A stretch of 64,000 nucleotides of DNA, taken from assembly GCA_023053685.1 (NCBI GenBank), contig JALIGW010000016.1, positions 15,739,973-15,803,972 on the forward strand, read 5' to 3'. Source of the DNA: Diadophis punctatus similis (taxonomy: Eukaryota; Chordata; Lepidosauria; Squamata; Dipsadidae). The position numbers and the translations under genes were made by a program. The stretch's first letter is position 1. Every line of letters starts with the position of its first letter. Shown one piece after another: positions 30,969-42,165 of the stretch. The notes under the pieces are model-generated. The model saw only the letters and a list, made by a program, of their open reading frames with translations. It was not told where the DNA came from and did no database searches.

Positions 30969-31551
30969 TGTTGTGGGCCGCCAGCAGAGCTGGCAGCAGA
31001 TTTGGACAGTGAGTTGGTTGGGGAGGAACATGGGCCTGTCCTGGAGTCTGGGGAAGGCTCGGATGAGTGCTCTGCGTCGGAGGCAGGGATGGGGCCAGGG
31101 CAGTCTGACAGTTTTCAGCTGCCTTTGGAGTCAGACACCAGTGAGGCAGACGAACAGCTGGAGCCTGTTCCCAGTGTGCGCATGCGCAGAGCTGCCAGAC
31201 GAAGGGAACAGCTAAGGAACAAGGGTCGACTTGGGAGTAAGGCCACAGGTGGACGATGAATGGCCCCTCCCATAGGGAATAAAAGAGGAGCAAACAGGGA
31301 GGGGAGTTTGCAGGAGACAATTAGTTTGCTTAATTGGTTCGTGACTCTCCGAGACTCCTTGCCAAGTTTTGAAGATATCGGCCTGGCAACTCTCCAAGCC
31401 AGATAAGGTCTGTGACTGTAAATTCACCCTTGAAATACTTTGCTGGATATGAATGAGAAGAATTCACAGTAATAAACCCTTAATAATAAAAAGGGTTTTT
31501 TGTCAGGACAAGGAGTCTGCTTCGTGGTTTGTGGAATCCTAGGTCAGAACA
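30969..31551 (+). mobile_element. solo LTR, family A copy 1
   Basis: 583 bp, TGTTGTGGGCCGCCAGC to AGGTCAGAACA. Flanks AAGAT and AGGAT match at four of five. GGGAATAAAAGAGG (TATA-like) follows GGCCCCTCCC, and AATAAACCC plus a T run mark the likely R/U5. The first half holds an open frame to the stop at 31257 whose product is acidic and then strongly basic (RMRRAARRREQ). It contains TGCGCATGCGCA at 31177-31188. A 5-bp duplication fits Gypsy-type or some retroviral elements. Confidence 0.85.
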
Positions 31552-32190
31552 AGGATGTTCAGGAACATCAAATTGTTTGAGTCTAGTTGATTTCAAATTA
31601 AAGGCTAGAAGAGGGTGTTCAATGGTTGCCAATCGTTTTCCTGTAGTTGGTTGGGTGAAAGAACTATACCACACAAAATCTGGCATGTAAAACCAATTGT
31701 AAATTACCAGAAATATGCGCTTGTAAAAAGAAAAAAAGAAACAGACTCCCTTATAAAACACACATGGCTTGCCTCAGATCATACACTGACGCTGGCTTTT
31801 AAAAACTAAGTGCAGTTTTACTTAACTTTTATAGGTATCCATTTATCGCAGTAGTAATATTTATGGTTAGATCCCATATATGCCTTATGATCTAAGGCAG
31901 AGGTGAATCTCATTACAAGCATGCACTGTTTCATGTATCCGTGATTTAATATCTCAAGAACTCAGAACAGTGTCCAATTGCAATGATGGTCACTATCTAA
32001 ATTCCATGTTAAGAAATCCACGCTTATTCCAATCCAATTGCCAACTGTGTGGCCAACAGAATTGTACATTTTCTAAATACTATACTCCAAGTCTAGAATC
32101 AGGGACAGTAAAAATATAAGAAATTCAATCTGCATGCCTTCAAGACGCAAGTCCTGACCACAACTATAGCCACATATGTTTCTTCACATT
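31552..32190. other. unannotated, possibly single-copy
   Basis: No repeat or gene recognised. AT-rich. Confidence 0.45.
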
Positions 32191-32862
32191 TATTTGTTTG
32201 TTTGTTTGTTTGTTTGTTTGTTTGTTTGTTTGTTTGGCAGTTTTTCTATGCCGCCCTACTCCCTCAGGACTCAGGGCGGCATACAACATTTTATGAAAAC
32301 TCCAAACAAATCATTAAAAAAGCAATTTTTAAGAAACAGTTTAAAAAACATATAAACAACATACATACATGGGGGAGACATCAGATATAAAATCGTCTCA
32401 AACTCACCCCGCCTGCAGGAAGAGCCATGTCTTAATGGCTTTTCGGAAGGCCAGCAGGGTGGGGATAATTCGGATCTCTGGGGGCAGTTGGTTCCAGAGA
32501 GCAGGGGCCCCTACCGAGAAGGCCCTTCCCCTAGGCCCCGCCAGTCGACACTGTTTGGCTGACGGGACCTGGAGGAGACCCACTCTGTGGGACCTGACCG
32601 GTCGAAGAGAAGAATGAGGCAGAATGCGGTCCCAGAGATAGCCTGGTCCTAAGCCATGTAGGGCTTTAAAGATGATGATCAGCACCTTGAATTGTAACCG
32701 GAGACCAATGGGCAACCAATGCAGCTGGCGGAGTATAGGTGTTACGTGGGTGTACCTTGAAACACCCACCACAGCACGCGCAGCTGCATTTTGCACCAGT
32801 TGGAGTCTCCGAATACTCTTTAAGGGCAGCCCCATGTAGAGCGCATTGCAGTAGTCCAATCG
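32191..32862 (-). mobile_element. L2 LINE, C-terminal coding part and 3' tail
   Basis: (TTTG)n at 32191-32237 is the complement of the tail, followed by the CCGCCCTACTCCC..GGGCGGC hairpin. The minus frame 32859-32404 is open for 151 codons: MDYCNALYMGLPLKS, VVGVSRYTHVTP, LRQLHWLPIGLRLQFK, then LWNQLPPEIRI. It shows the intact version of the end that is frameshifted in 56231-58298. Confidence 0.92.
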
Positions 32863-32984
32863 AGAGTTATTTAATATCTATCAACTAATTCATCTAATCT
32901 GTTTCAACTTGGGGTTTATTTGTGATGGTTATCTGTTTGGTTATTATACGGCTCCGTATATTGTTCCCAAAGGAAATCAACCCT

Positions 32985-33205
32985 GACTGTTCTTTGGAAG
33001 GACAGATAGTGAAGCTGAAGCTCAAATACTTTGGCCACCTGATGAAAACAGGGGACTTGTTGGAGAAGAACCCGATGTTGGCAAAGATTGAAAGAAAAAG
33101 GAGAAGGGGACGGCAGAGGATGAGATGGTTAGATAGTGTCAGCAATGCAACGAACGTGAATTTGGGCAAACTCTGGGAGACAGGGGAGGACAGAGGAGTC
33201 TGATG
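32985..33205 (+). mobile_element. BovB (RTE) LINE ORF2 C-terminal fragment
   Basis: The frame 32922-33203 reads IVKLKLKYFGHLMKTGDLLE, then AKIERKRRRGRQRMRWLDSV and GKLWETGEDRGV, the conserved C-terminus of BovB-type ORF2. Truncated upstream; it stops near the hAT at 33214. Confidence 0.85.
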
Positions 33206-33213
33206 TACTATGG

Positions 33214-33345
33214 CAGGGGTGTCAAACTCAAGACCTGGGGGCCAGATCCGGCCCGCGGGGTACTTAGATCTGGCCCACAGGGCCGCCTTGGAAACAGCGA
33301 AGGATCGGCCTGCGATGCCTCTGCCAGCGAAATGCTTGATCTGAA
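33214..33345 (+). mobile_element. hAT-like element (CAGGGGTGTCAAACTC family), 5' part
   Basis: CAGGGGTGTCAAACTCAAGA, then CCAGATCCGGCCCGCGGGGT and GCCTGCGATGCCTCTGCCAG. The right end is missing. Confidence 0.8.
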
Positions 33346-33732
33346 GAGGCCCTTTGCTATTGTATCTTCTTTTAAATAGCAGAGAATACTTCCAGAAAGC
33401 CACATCAATTTTAACAGCTTCTGTACAAGTATAGTCTGAAATGTAACAGTGTCCTGTTTAGTATTAAGATAAGGCAGCTGGGTTAAACCCTGACTTAGTC
33501 ATGTTTGGAGTAGATCTATTTAAATAATTGGGAGGAGTTAGTGTGATTACATTTAAGAAAACTTTGTGGCATTAATATACTGCCATAATGTACATTTCTC
33601 CAATTCTTTGCTATTTCTATGGGTCAGGCACATATGCACAGAAATACACAGCAAACAGTGTATATCATCTGTGCTGTTTGCTGTTTGGCGAATTGCTGGG
33701 TGGCAAAGGCAGAATTTTTTCCCCTTGTTTTC
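33346..33732. other. unannotated
   Basis: No repeat or gene recognised. Confidence 0.4.
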
Positions 33733-33794
33733 CTCCCCCAAAACTAAGGTGCGTCTTATACTCCTGTCCGTCTTATACTCTGAAAAATATGGTA
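33733..33794 (-). mobile_element. Tc1/mariner-like MITE terminal fragment
   Basis: CCCCCAAAACTAAGGTGCGT, CTTATACTCCTGTCCGTCTT and ATACTCTGAAAAATATGGTA match the terminal repeat of the 40407-40915 element. Confidence 0.7.
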
Positions 33795-33837
33795 TTCTCA
33801 GGGGGCCCTAAGGGTGCCTCATGTCACACGACTGTTG

Positions 33838-34209
33838 TAAGAACTGCGCTGATTGCCGGTTTGCTTCCAGATCCAAATCAAGGTGTTGGTTATCACCTTT
33901 CAAGCCCTTTACAGCATGGGCCCAGGTTACCCAAGGAGCCATCTCACCTCAGTGAGATTTGTCTGCCCCACTCGCTCCGGGCACAAGAGGTATGCCATCT
34001 AGATCCCATCAGCCAAGGAATTCAGGCTAGTAGATTAGTAGAAGATCCCACATCCACTCCATCTATCCATTGGTTTCTGTGACCTGCTTTAATGTTACTT
34101 TCAATGTTTTAACTTTTAACATCTGAAATTCTGTCATTGTTTTATCTATTGTTTATGGTGTGGTAAGCTGCCCAGAGCCACTTGGTAGAAAGATGGACGG
34201 CATATAAAT
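33838..34209 (+). mobile_element. L2-type LINE 3' end, second subfamily
   Basis: AAATCAAGGTGTTGGTTATC, then CTTTACAGCATGGGCCCAGG and CATCTCACCTCAGTGAGATT are out-of-frame remains of the LINE C-terminus. GCTGCCCAGAGCCACTTGG and ACGGCATATAAATG are the 3' end. It differs from the GCCGCCCTGAGT subfamily. Confidence 0.75.
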
Positions 34210-34230
34210 GTAACAAATAGATAGATAGAT

Positions 34231-34319
<89 letters not shown>

Positions 34320-34337
34320 ATAAATAAATAAATAAAT
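34210..34337. repeat. (GATA)n then (AAAT)n array
   Basis: About 27 ATAG units with one ATG break near 34228, then five ATAA units. It extends the tail of the L2-type LINE to its left. GATA arrays are the classical snake Bkm satellite motif. Confidence 0.98.
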
Positions 34338-35567
34338 ATGCATGGGAGTGGGGTGTGCATGTGCAACAATGTGGCTGCGCACACTGTCAGATCTGCCATC
34401 AAACTGCTTCAGTCCTGCTTCGCTTGGTTTTGATGGCAGCCTGCCATAAAGTGTGGGGAGTGGGAATGAGAAGATAGGGAGGGATGACAGGAACCGGAGG
34501 TGCCATCCGTAGGCAATAGTTGAAAGATCTGAGGACACAAGTCCAGGAAAGGAATGCAAAACACCCATTCAAAGAAGCGGCAAAATGTGGAACTGTTTTA
34601 CCAAAACATCTAATTTGAACCATATTGGACACCACCAAGATGACCATGAGGGGAGGGCCTGGAAGAAGGGACAATTACCACGATTACATGGGAAATCCTC
34701 GTAAATTGCTTTACTACGCTGTAGCCACTTGTCTTCCGTAAAAGTATACCTTCACTACAAATGGGAGTCGAGGGTCTTTCTTTCCTGAATGTCCAAGCTG
34801 GGACAGGCCTGACAGCACATACACACACACCCATCTGAACCTCTGATCCATTCAGCTTCTAAGAGCCGTAGGACTGAAGAGATTTCCCAGACTTACTCTA
34901 ACTGGAAAAGCCAGTGTCTGAACTTAAAAAGAATTTTTTACAGTCCCTGGATTGGCTCAATAGCGATAAATAATCTCTTCCTATGAATGATACCCAGCTC
35001 ACATGCCTTCATAAACAGCAACCGCTTAAGACAGCTGCCCTCTCCTGTCTCCCATTAAAGCCAAGCCAATGAATATCATCCCAGGCGCTTTTACCCGTGA
35101 AGAACCAAATTGCTTTTAAATGTGCACCGACATTCGTCTTCCATATCGGCATCCTGTCTTCCTCCATCAGAATTCTCATTTAAACTGATCAAAGCATCCC
35201 AGCTTGCGCCGAAGACACCAGGAAAGCGATACAAGGCACACAAAGAGCTTGTCGAAGGATGTTCTTGATTAACTCCTGTTCCGGTTTCTCTTTTTAAGAC
35301 AGATTCAAATCAGCCAGCCTGGGACAGAAGCAATAGACCAGTTCTGTACTCTCTCGGTAGCCTCCTCTTGGCAGACAAGAGATGATAGAGTGCCAGTAGT
35401 TGCTTTTCTAAAAAGGCATTTAGCGATAAGAAAATTGTATTTGGAGAGCAGCAAAAAAGATCAGGAAGAGAGAGGGGGAGGAAATGATGGGAAGGATTTT
35501 GCTCATAAAAACAAAGGAGCTCACCTTGACAATACACCATATATAAGGAGGATTCTTGTTTGTGTTG
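34338..35567. other. long unannotated stretch, candidate conserved non-coding DNA
   Basis: 1.2 kb with no repeat family, array or exon that I can name. Base composition is balanced. 34880-35300 is the most gene-desert-like stretch. Any conservation is untested. Confidence 0.45.
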
Positions 35568-35576
35568 GGGGGGGGG

Positions 35577-35795
35577 ATTGCTTGTCCCAAAGGTGCTTTT
35601 TCAAAAAGCAACTGGACTTTCTTTTCTTTTTCCTTGAAGACCTTTCGCTTTTCATCCAAGAAACTAACTTCTGAACTGAAGAAGCTTCTTGGATGAGAAG
35701 CAAAACATCTTCAAGGGAAGAAAGAAAGAAAGTCCAGTTGCCTTTTGAAAAAGCACCTTTGGGACAACCATGACCTAGATGACAGAGAATCTCCA
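35577..35795. repeat. inverted pair of the hairpin-core repeat
   Basis: The left half (GTCCCAAAGGTGCTTTTTCA..CTTTTCATCCAAGAA) is minus and the right half (TGAAGAAGCTTCTTGGATGA..GCACCTTTGGGAC) is plus. The outer 85 bp pair with few mismatches around a loop of about 20 bases. Confidence 0.85.
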
Positions 35796-35912
35796 TAGAG
35801 GAATTGCCTGGTTGAATAATAACTGAAATTATGCCTAGGTTTGGAGTGGGCATTTCTTCAAAGAGTTAAGACATGCAGACGCGCTCAGAACACTGAAAGT
35901 CAGAGAACATCA

Positions 35913-36142
35913 CAATAGCACTTAGACTTATATACCGCTTTATAGTGCTTTACAGCCCTCTCTAAGCGGTTTTACAGAGTCAGCCTATTGGCCCCAACAA
36001 TCTGGGTCCTCATTTTACCCACCTCGGAAGGATGGAAGGCTGAGTCAACCTTGTGAGATTGGAACTGCCAAGTTGCAGGCAGCCAATAGTCAGCAGAAGT
36101 GGCCTGCAGTACTGCACTCTAACCACTGCGCCACCGCGGCTC
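35913..36142 (-). mobile_element. tRNA-derived SINE with MIR/L2-like tail
   Basis: CAATAGCACTTAGACTTATA tail on the left, head GAGCCGCGGTGGCGCAGTGG on the minus strand. Slightly deleted near the B box (CCTTGTGAGATTGG). Confidence 0.9.
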
Positions 36143-36160
36143 TTATCAGTAGTTACTACA

Positions 36161-36535
36161 TAGGTAGTTCTTGACTTGCCACCATTCTTTTAGCAACTGT
36201 GTCAAATTGTAACGGCACTGAAAAGTGACTTACTTTGTCACGTGACTGTGGTATCACACACACACACACGTGGTCATGTGATCGAAATTCAGACTCTTGG
36301 CAACTGGCGCGTGTTTATGATGACGGTTGCAGTGTTCCGGAGGCACTTGTGCAACCTTTTGACAAGCAAAGCCAATGGGGAAGCCAGATTCACTTAACCA
36401 TCATGTTACTAACTTAACTGCAGTGATTCCCTTAACCACCGTGGCAAGAAAGGTTGCAAAAGGGGGCAAAACTTATTTAACATCTGTCTCGCTTACCAGC
36501 AGAAATTTAGGACTCAATTTTGGTGGTCTGCCTGT
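36161..36535 (+). mobile_element. Tigger/pogo-like MITE with (CA)n
   Basis: TAGGTAGTTCTTGACTTGCC start, an ACAC run at 36247-36268, ATGATGACGGTTGCAGTG, AAGCAAAGCCAATGGGG, ending GGTGGTCTGCCTGTA. Confidence 0.8.
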
Positions 36536-36775
36536 AATGCAAATTGTTTCAAACCCTGAATCGGTTCGGTAAAAGCAATCGTTGGTTGAATGCAGAGTCC
36601 AAGAACATTACTTTTCCAAACTTAAAAGCAGGAGGCCAAAATCATCCATATGCCTGACCTCCTGATGGTAGAATTTGGAAGATCTGCAACCATCTAGATG
36701 CCCCTTCTCAAAGTGTTCCTGAATGTCCGTTCCTCTACTGAAGGCAATTCCTTTGGCATGAGTAAACGGCTAGAC

Positions 36776-37213
36776 CAGGGTTGTCAAACTGGATTTATTT
36801 GAGGGCTGGATCAGCAGTGTAGTTCTCCTCCGTGGGCCGGCCGGGAGGGGGAGATGGGACGGATGCCTCCTCCAGCACCCTACCGGCCGAAACAGGGTGT
36901 GGCGGCGCATGTAGCCCCCCATGCCCCATTTTTGGCCTGGACAACCTCCTGCAGCACTCTGCCGGCCAAAATGGGGCACGTGAGGGCCGCGCACCATTTC
37001 GGCTGCCAGAGGTACCATGGGCCAGTCCTTTGATATTTCCAGGCTGGCCCCGCGAGCCAAATTTAATTTAATTAATTTAATTTAATTTAATTAAAAGTTC
37101 TTATAAGCCGCCCAATCCCGTAGGACTCGGGGCGGCGTACAATAGGAATAATTTCCTATTTAAGCAGTCCATGGCCCAGATCCGGCCTGCGAGCTTTGAG
37201 TTTGACACCCCTG
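36776..37213. mobile_element. hAT-like element (GGTGTCAAAC family) holding an L2 tail, exact target duplication
   Basis: CAGGGTTGTCAAACTGGATT to GAGTTTGACACCCCTG. GGCTAGAC flanks both sides (36768-36775, 37214-37221). Two GGCCGAAA(C/A) blocks are internal. The L2 tail at 37060-37160 lies within. Confidence 0.9.
37060..37160 (-). mobile_element. L2-type LINE 3' end
   Basis: TTTAATTTAATTAAAAGTTC, then TTATAAGCCGCCCAATCCCG and CGGGGCGGCGTACAA, the same form as 2041-2170, nested in a hAT. Confidence 0.75.
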
Positions 37214-37221
37214 GGCTAGAC

Positions 37222-37516
37222 TCACCAAGCTAAAATATAGTTTCCTTGATTCTAACTTTCTGCATCACATAAAGCTAGCCAATAAAATATTGGACAGACA
37301 AATCCAATCATCGCATCAGAAATGCCGGAAAAACAGCAAGAGGAATGGATGAGGCCAAAAGATGCAAACAGAGACAAGAGCATCTCCAGGAACGGAATTC
37401 TAGGAACCATTATTAATCATTGATTGATTTTTGTTGTTGTTGTTGCACACAGACTGGAAATTGCTGTAAAGAAGATTCTGAGAATAATTCTACTTTCTTG
37501 TAACAACAACAACAAC
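37222..37516. other. unannotated
   Basis: No named repeat. A short GTT array at 37429-37445 and an ACA array at 37500-37519 lie on either side of about 55 bp. Confidence 0.45.
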
Positions 37517-37829
37517 AACAGTTGGAAGGGACCTTGGAGGTTTTCTAGTCCAACCCCCTGCTTAGGCAGGAAACCCTACACTACTTCAGACAAATGGTTA
37601 TCCAACATCTTAAAAACTTCCAGTGTTGGAGCATTCACAACTTCTGGAGGCAAGCTGTTCCACGGATTAACTGTTCTGTCAGGAAATGTCTCCTTAGTTC
37701 TAAGTTGCTTCTCTCCTTGATTAGTTTCCACCCATTGCTTCTTGTCCTGCCCTCAGGTGCTTTGGAGAATAGTTTGACTCCCTCTTCTTTGTGGCAACTC
37801 CTGAGATATTGGAAGACTGCTATCATGTA
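37517..37829 (-). mobile_element. CR1 LINE 3' part
   Basis: GTTGGAAGGGACCTTGGAGG start. The minus frame includes MIAVFQYLRSCHKEEGVKLF and NGWKLIKERSNLELRRHFLT. 5'-truncated. Confidence 0.88.
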
Positions 37830-37895
37830 AATCTTGGGGGTGTAGAGGAAGGCAGTCCTGCATATCCTTGCAATTCTGCTTCTCTTATGTCGAAA

Positions 37896-38110
37896 TTGTA
37901 GGTGGAGTCCTCAACTTAGGAGCGCAACAGAGCCCAAAATTTCAATTGCTAAGTGGGACAGTTGTTAAGTAAATTTGGCTACATTTTACGAACTTTCTTG
38001 CCACAGCTGTTAAAGGAAATCATTGCAAGGTACAAAATCAAGATGAAAAGTAAAGATGGAGTCATCAGTCAGGGATACTGGCACACACACAAAGTGTCAT
38101 AAAGTGGCCA
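37896..38110 (-). mobile_element. Tigger/pogo-like MITE, partial
   Basis: TAGGTGGAGTCCTCAACTTA start, TTGCTAAGTGGGACAGTTGT, CATTTTACGAACTTTCTTGC, then decays before the centre. Confidence 0.7.
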
Positions 38111-39060
38111 GAATTAATTAATTAATCGTTGTAGTTATCACTTTGAAGCCACTCATTAGGCAAAAATAATGACTTCTCTCCTTAGCCAAGACTTAAGAAA
38201 CACACGATTGGTTTGCATATTGTATTAAACCAGGGTTTGCATAATTATGGTATATTGAATAAATTCTAATTACTGTTTAGAATCACGCACCATGCCAAGC
38301 CATAAATCATGATTATCAAACTGCAGCAGCTGGGTTCTTGTAACCCAAAAGGGGAAAAAAACCAAACAAACCACTTTACCTTTTGGCACAATGTGGTACT
38401 TTGGTTGCAGACTGCACACCTGTAACACCTGCTATTTTCAAATATTAGAGGAAATGAATATTTTAAAGAGTCACTTCCTTGATTACACCAGTTTTAAAAA
38501 AGAAAGAACGAACAATACCTAGAGGAAGAATAAAAGAAAGAAGACACCAATGAGTTTATGCCTAGGTGGCATTGATCCATATGTTCAAGGAAGTGTTTTA
38601 TTTAATTTACTTATTACATAATTTATTTCATGCCCTATTCTACCGTATAACCTCTGGTTTACACTCTTGGTTGCTTTTTTTAAGGATATGTCCAGTCTTC
38701 CTGAGAAAGGCACAGAGGACACACAATAACAAGGAAAGCAAATTGCTTGGACATCACAAATATTAAGGAGAGCAGGAGAATTGTAAGGTCAAATTGTAAA
38801 CCCTCCGAATATTATAAAAATATGACAGAGCCCATAAATCCATGTTCATAACTGACAAGCATGTTGGCAAAGCAGAGAACAACACGGAGGTCCAACAGGG
38901 AGGATTTGAAATACAGGCTGAGTAAACTACGCAACGAGGGAGCTGTACAGTTTCAAGATTAAAGAAACCAGCATCAAGCTAAATCATGGCTAAGGAAGCA
39001 GAACGAAATAACTCATCTAGAACTTACTAGCAAGATCTGCCGGCATGATGAAGTTCTAGC
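38111..39060. other. unannotated, possibly single-copy
   Basis: About 950 bp without named repeats or exons. AT-rich. Confidence 0.45.
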
Positions 39061-39068
39061 AGCTAGGT

Positions 39069-39482
39069 CAGTGATGGCGAACCTTTTTTTCCTCAGGTGC
39101 CAAATAGTGCGTGCACGCGCTATCGCACGCTCGTGCGTGCCCACACCCATAATTCAAAGCCCCCCACTTGCCCCACCCCCTGTGCATGCGTGCGTGACAC
39201 CCCCACTCCCCCGTTTCCCGACTTCCAGTGGGCCCGTTTTTTCCCCTCCCCAGGCTCCAGAGGCTTTCTTGGAGCTTGGGGAGGGCAAAAACGCTCCCCC
39301 CCGCCACCCCGGAGGCCCTCCGGAGGCCAAAATTGTCCTCCCAGAGCCTCCGCGCGAGCCAAAAATCAGCTGGCGTGCACGCACATGCGCGCTGGAGCTG
39401 AGCTAGGGCAACGGCTCACATGCCGGCAGATATGGCTCCGCGTGCCACCTGTGGCACCCGTGCCATAGGTTCGCCATCACTG
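39069..39482 (-). mobile_element. hAT-like element (GTGATGGCGAACC family), exact target duplication
   Basis: CAGTGATGGCGAACCTTTTT to ATAGGTTCGCCATCACTG. AGCTAGGT flanks both sides (39061-39068, 39483-39490). It is the same orientation class as 24969-25518. Confidence 0.92.
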
Positions 39483-39490
39483 AGCTAGGT

Positions 39491-40129
39491 AATAATGGCC
39501 CAAAACTATTGGGTCCGTTTTCAATTTATCACCCAAATTAAGTATGTATGTACCTGGCCAGGTACCAGAAAACTTATCTTGGGTTAGGGTTGTCCATCAT
39601 CTTCAAATCTCCAGTTTCAAAATCAACTGTCCATCATACATGTTCAGGCAAAGCTGTATCAAGCCACATATTATTTCCATTTTAAAAAGCACACAGATAC
39701 CGCTTTGTTTTCCAGAAAAGCTACAGAAGAATTTCCACCAACAGTCAAAAGATCGCAGCCAGACATTAACTGATAAAACTGCCAGAGATATTATTTACGC
39801 AACAAATTCAACAAACACCCACGGACACATTTCATTGATAGGGTTCATTCATTCTAGCCAAGCTACAGTCCCAACTAGCACAGTTGATATGGAGGCCAAC
39901 CGATAGATAAAAGTACATAAGAAAAAATAATTGAACATTGTGAAAGAAAAAAGACCTACAGCATGAAAAATTGCTGGTCTGGATCTTAATAGGCAGAATA
40001 AATTCCACAGTGGTCCGAATAATGTGAGATTATGCATAAGGAGAAGCTAGGTAAATAAATGATGTATCACAACATGGATGCACAAGATATTAAAGAAAAT
40101 AGAAACTCTTAAAAGAATTTTAAAAAATA
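39491..40129. other. unannotated, possibly single-copy
   Basis: No repeat or gene recognised. Confidence 0.45.
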
Positions 40130-40202
40130 CAGGTAGCCCTCAACTTACAACAACAATTGAGCCCAAAATTTCTGTTGCTAAGTAAAACATTTGTTAAGTT
40201 AA

Positions 40203-40941
40203 AAGCCATGATGGTGCAGTGTTTAGAATGCAGTATTGCAGGTTAATTCTGCCAACTGCCAGCAGTTCGATCCTGATCTGCTCAAGGTTGACTCAGCCTT
40301 CCATCCTTCCGAGGTTGGTAAAATTAAGCCCCAGATGATTGGGGGCAATAGACCGACTCTGTAAACCGCTGAGAGAGGGCTGTAAAGCACTGTGAAGCAG
40401 TATATACTGTATTTTTTGGAGTATAAGACGCACCGGAGTATAAGACGCACCTTAATTTTGGGGGAGGAAAATAGGGGGGGAAATCTACCTACCAGGTATT
40501 CATCTGGCTAGCGTCCTTAGTCTGTTCAGCTTCAGCATATTATTTTATCCCCTGGTTAGGGCTGAAAAAAATATTCTTCGAAGGGAGTAGGAATGAAAAC
40601 AAGCCTGCAAAGACTTAGGGCTGGTAAAAAAAACTACTTCAAGGGAGTAAGAATAAAAAAATGCTGCAAGCCGGGAAGATTGTTAGCACCTCGTTAGGGC
40701 TGAAAAAACCTTTTTCAGAGGAGTAGGAATGAAAACAAGCCTGCAAAGACTTAGGGTTGGAAAAAAACTTCTTCAGGAAGCCGGGAAGATCGTTAGCACC
40801 TCGTTAGGGCTGGAAAAAAAGCTTTCCAAAAAGCTACATTCGGAGTATAAGACGCACCCAAATTTTCAGCCTTTCAGGGAGGAAAAAGGTGCGTCTTATA
40901 CTCCAAAAAATACTGTAAATCTAAGTGCTACTGCTATTGCT
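40203..40941 (+). mobile_element. tRNA-derived SINE with MIR/L2-like tail, split by a Tc1-like MITE
   Basis: AGCCATGATGGTGCAGTGTT head, CAGTTCGATCCTGATC B box, ...GTGAAGCAGTATA then, after the MITE, AATCTAAGTGCTACTGCTAT. The split falls exactly in the TATA of the tail. Confidence 0.88.
40407..40915. mobile_element. Tc1/mariner-like MITE with TA duplication
   Basis: Terminal repeats CTGTATTTTTTGGAGTATAA and TTATACTCCAAAAAATACTG, then AGACGCACC on the inside. TA lies at 40405-40406 and 40916-40917. The interior has repeated blocks GTAGGAATGAAAACAAGCCT and AGCACCTCGTTAGGGCTG, about 130 bp apart. Confidence 0.85.
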
Positions 40942-41237
40942 AATTTGAGTTTTACCCATTTTACGACCTTTCTTGCCACAATTGTTAAGTGAATCACTGC
41001 AGTTGTTAAGTCATTAACAGGGTTGTTAACTATATCTGGCTTCCCCATTGACTTTGCTTGTCAGAAGGTGTTCACATGACCCCCACAACCGTCATAAATG
41101 TGAGTCAGTTGCCAAGCATCTGAATTTTGATCACGTGACCACGGGGATGAGGCAATGGTCGTAAGTCACTTTTTTTCAGTGCCGTTGTAACTTTGAGCGG
41201 TCAGTAAATGAATTGTTGTTAAGTCGAGGACTACCTG

Positions 41238-42052
41238 TAAAAGAAAGTAAATCCAGTGACATTTCAAATGCCACAAAAACTCTTGTAAAAGAATAAGAAG
41301 AATGAATTTATTGTGATAATTTCCATACACACACTCTAGGAAGTGAGCAGAAAGTAGTAAGAAACAACAGGGAAGTTAAGACTGCAGCTCATCAGCTCAA
41401 GCAAGGCGCTCGGGGGGAATATAAAAATACCCTAAATCTAACCAACTTATTAGCTTCCTCGCTTTTTTTCTTATTCAGCATGTAGGACAATAGTCTGTTG
41501 TTGTTGTTGTTGTTTCTGGGGTTTTTGGTTTTGTTTTGCCAAGAGAATCCACACAAGGTGTTAGAAGTAGGATAGGAAGGTGCTGTTTGCAGTTGGCTTC
41601 AGGAAACACAGAGAGAGACGGACAAGGAAACACAAGATAGGTGTTAGGCTTGCATTTCTGCCTGAGGAAGATTTTAACGACACCTGTACGGAGTAGTAAC
41701 TCACTGCATTGCTGGAGGAGAAAGGAGACAGTCTGGAGGCACACTGGCCACATTGAGACTCATTAGGGAAGACAAGGTGTTTCTGGAGAAGGGAGACAAG
41801 ATACCTCCAAAAAAAGAACAACAGAAAGGAAAAGACTATGACAAAGAAAGCAGGAGCCTTCGTAATGGTATGAGGAAATGACCTTGGGAGACAGAGCAAA
41901 GAGACACAGCCAAGGGAATGGTCACATAAAAGACAACAGAAATGTGGGTAGGGGAAGAGACTCACCCTAGATTTGGGCTGTAAAGGGGACGGGGCACTGA
42001 AGTACTTTCAGAGTTGCAAGATTCTGTTGTGTAGCTTTACAATAAAGTAGTA
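41238..42052. other. unannotated, possibly single-copy
   Basis: About 815 bp without named repeats or exons. A TTG array lies at 41500-41515. Confidence 0.45.
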
Positions 42053-42118
42053 CAAGTAATCCTCAACTTACAACCACAACTGAGCCCAAACTTTCTGTTG
42101 CTAAGCGAGACAATTGAT
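42053..42118 (-). mobile_element. Tigger/pogo-like terminal fragment
   Basis: AGTAATCCTCAACTTACAAC, then TTCTGTTGCTAAGCGAGACA, one terminal repeat region only. Confidence 0.7.
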
Positions 42119-42165
42119 TATTCCTAACCAAAATATCTTTACCTTCAGGAAGATATACTCTATAC

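Larger units (their letters stand above)
40130..41237 (-). mobile_element. Tigger/pogo-like MITE with two nested insertions
   Basis: CAGGTAGCCCTCAACTTACA start and GTCGAGGACTACCTG end with TA on both sides. The interior is interrupted by the SINE at 40203-40941. Removing it gives an ordinary copy of about 370 bp. Confidence 0.88.
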
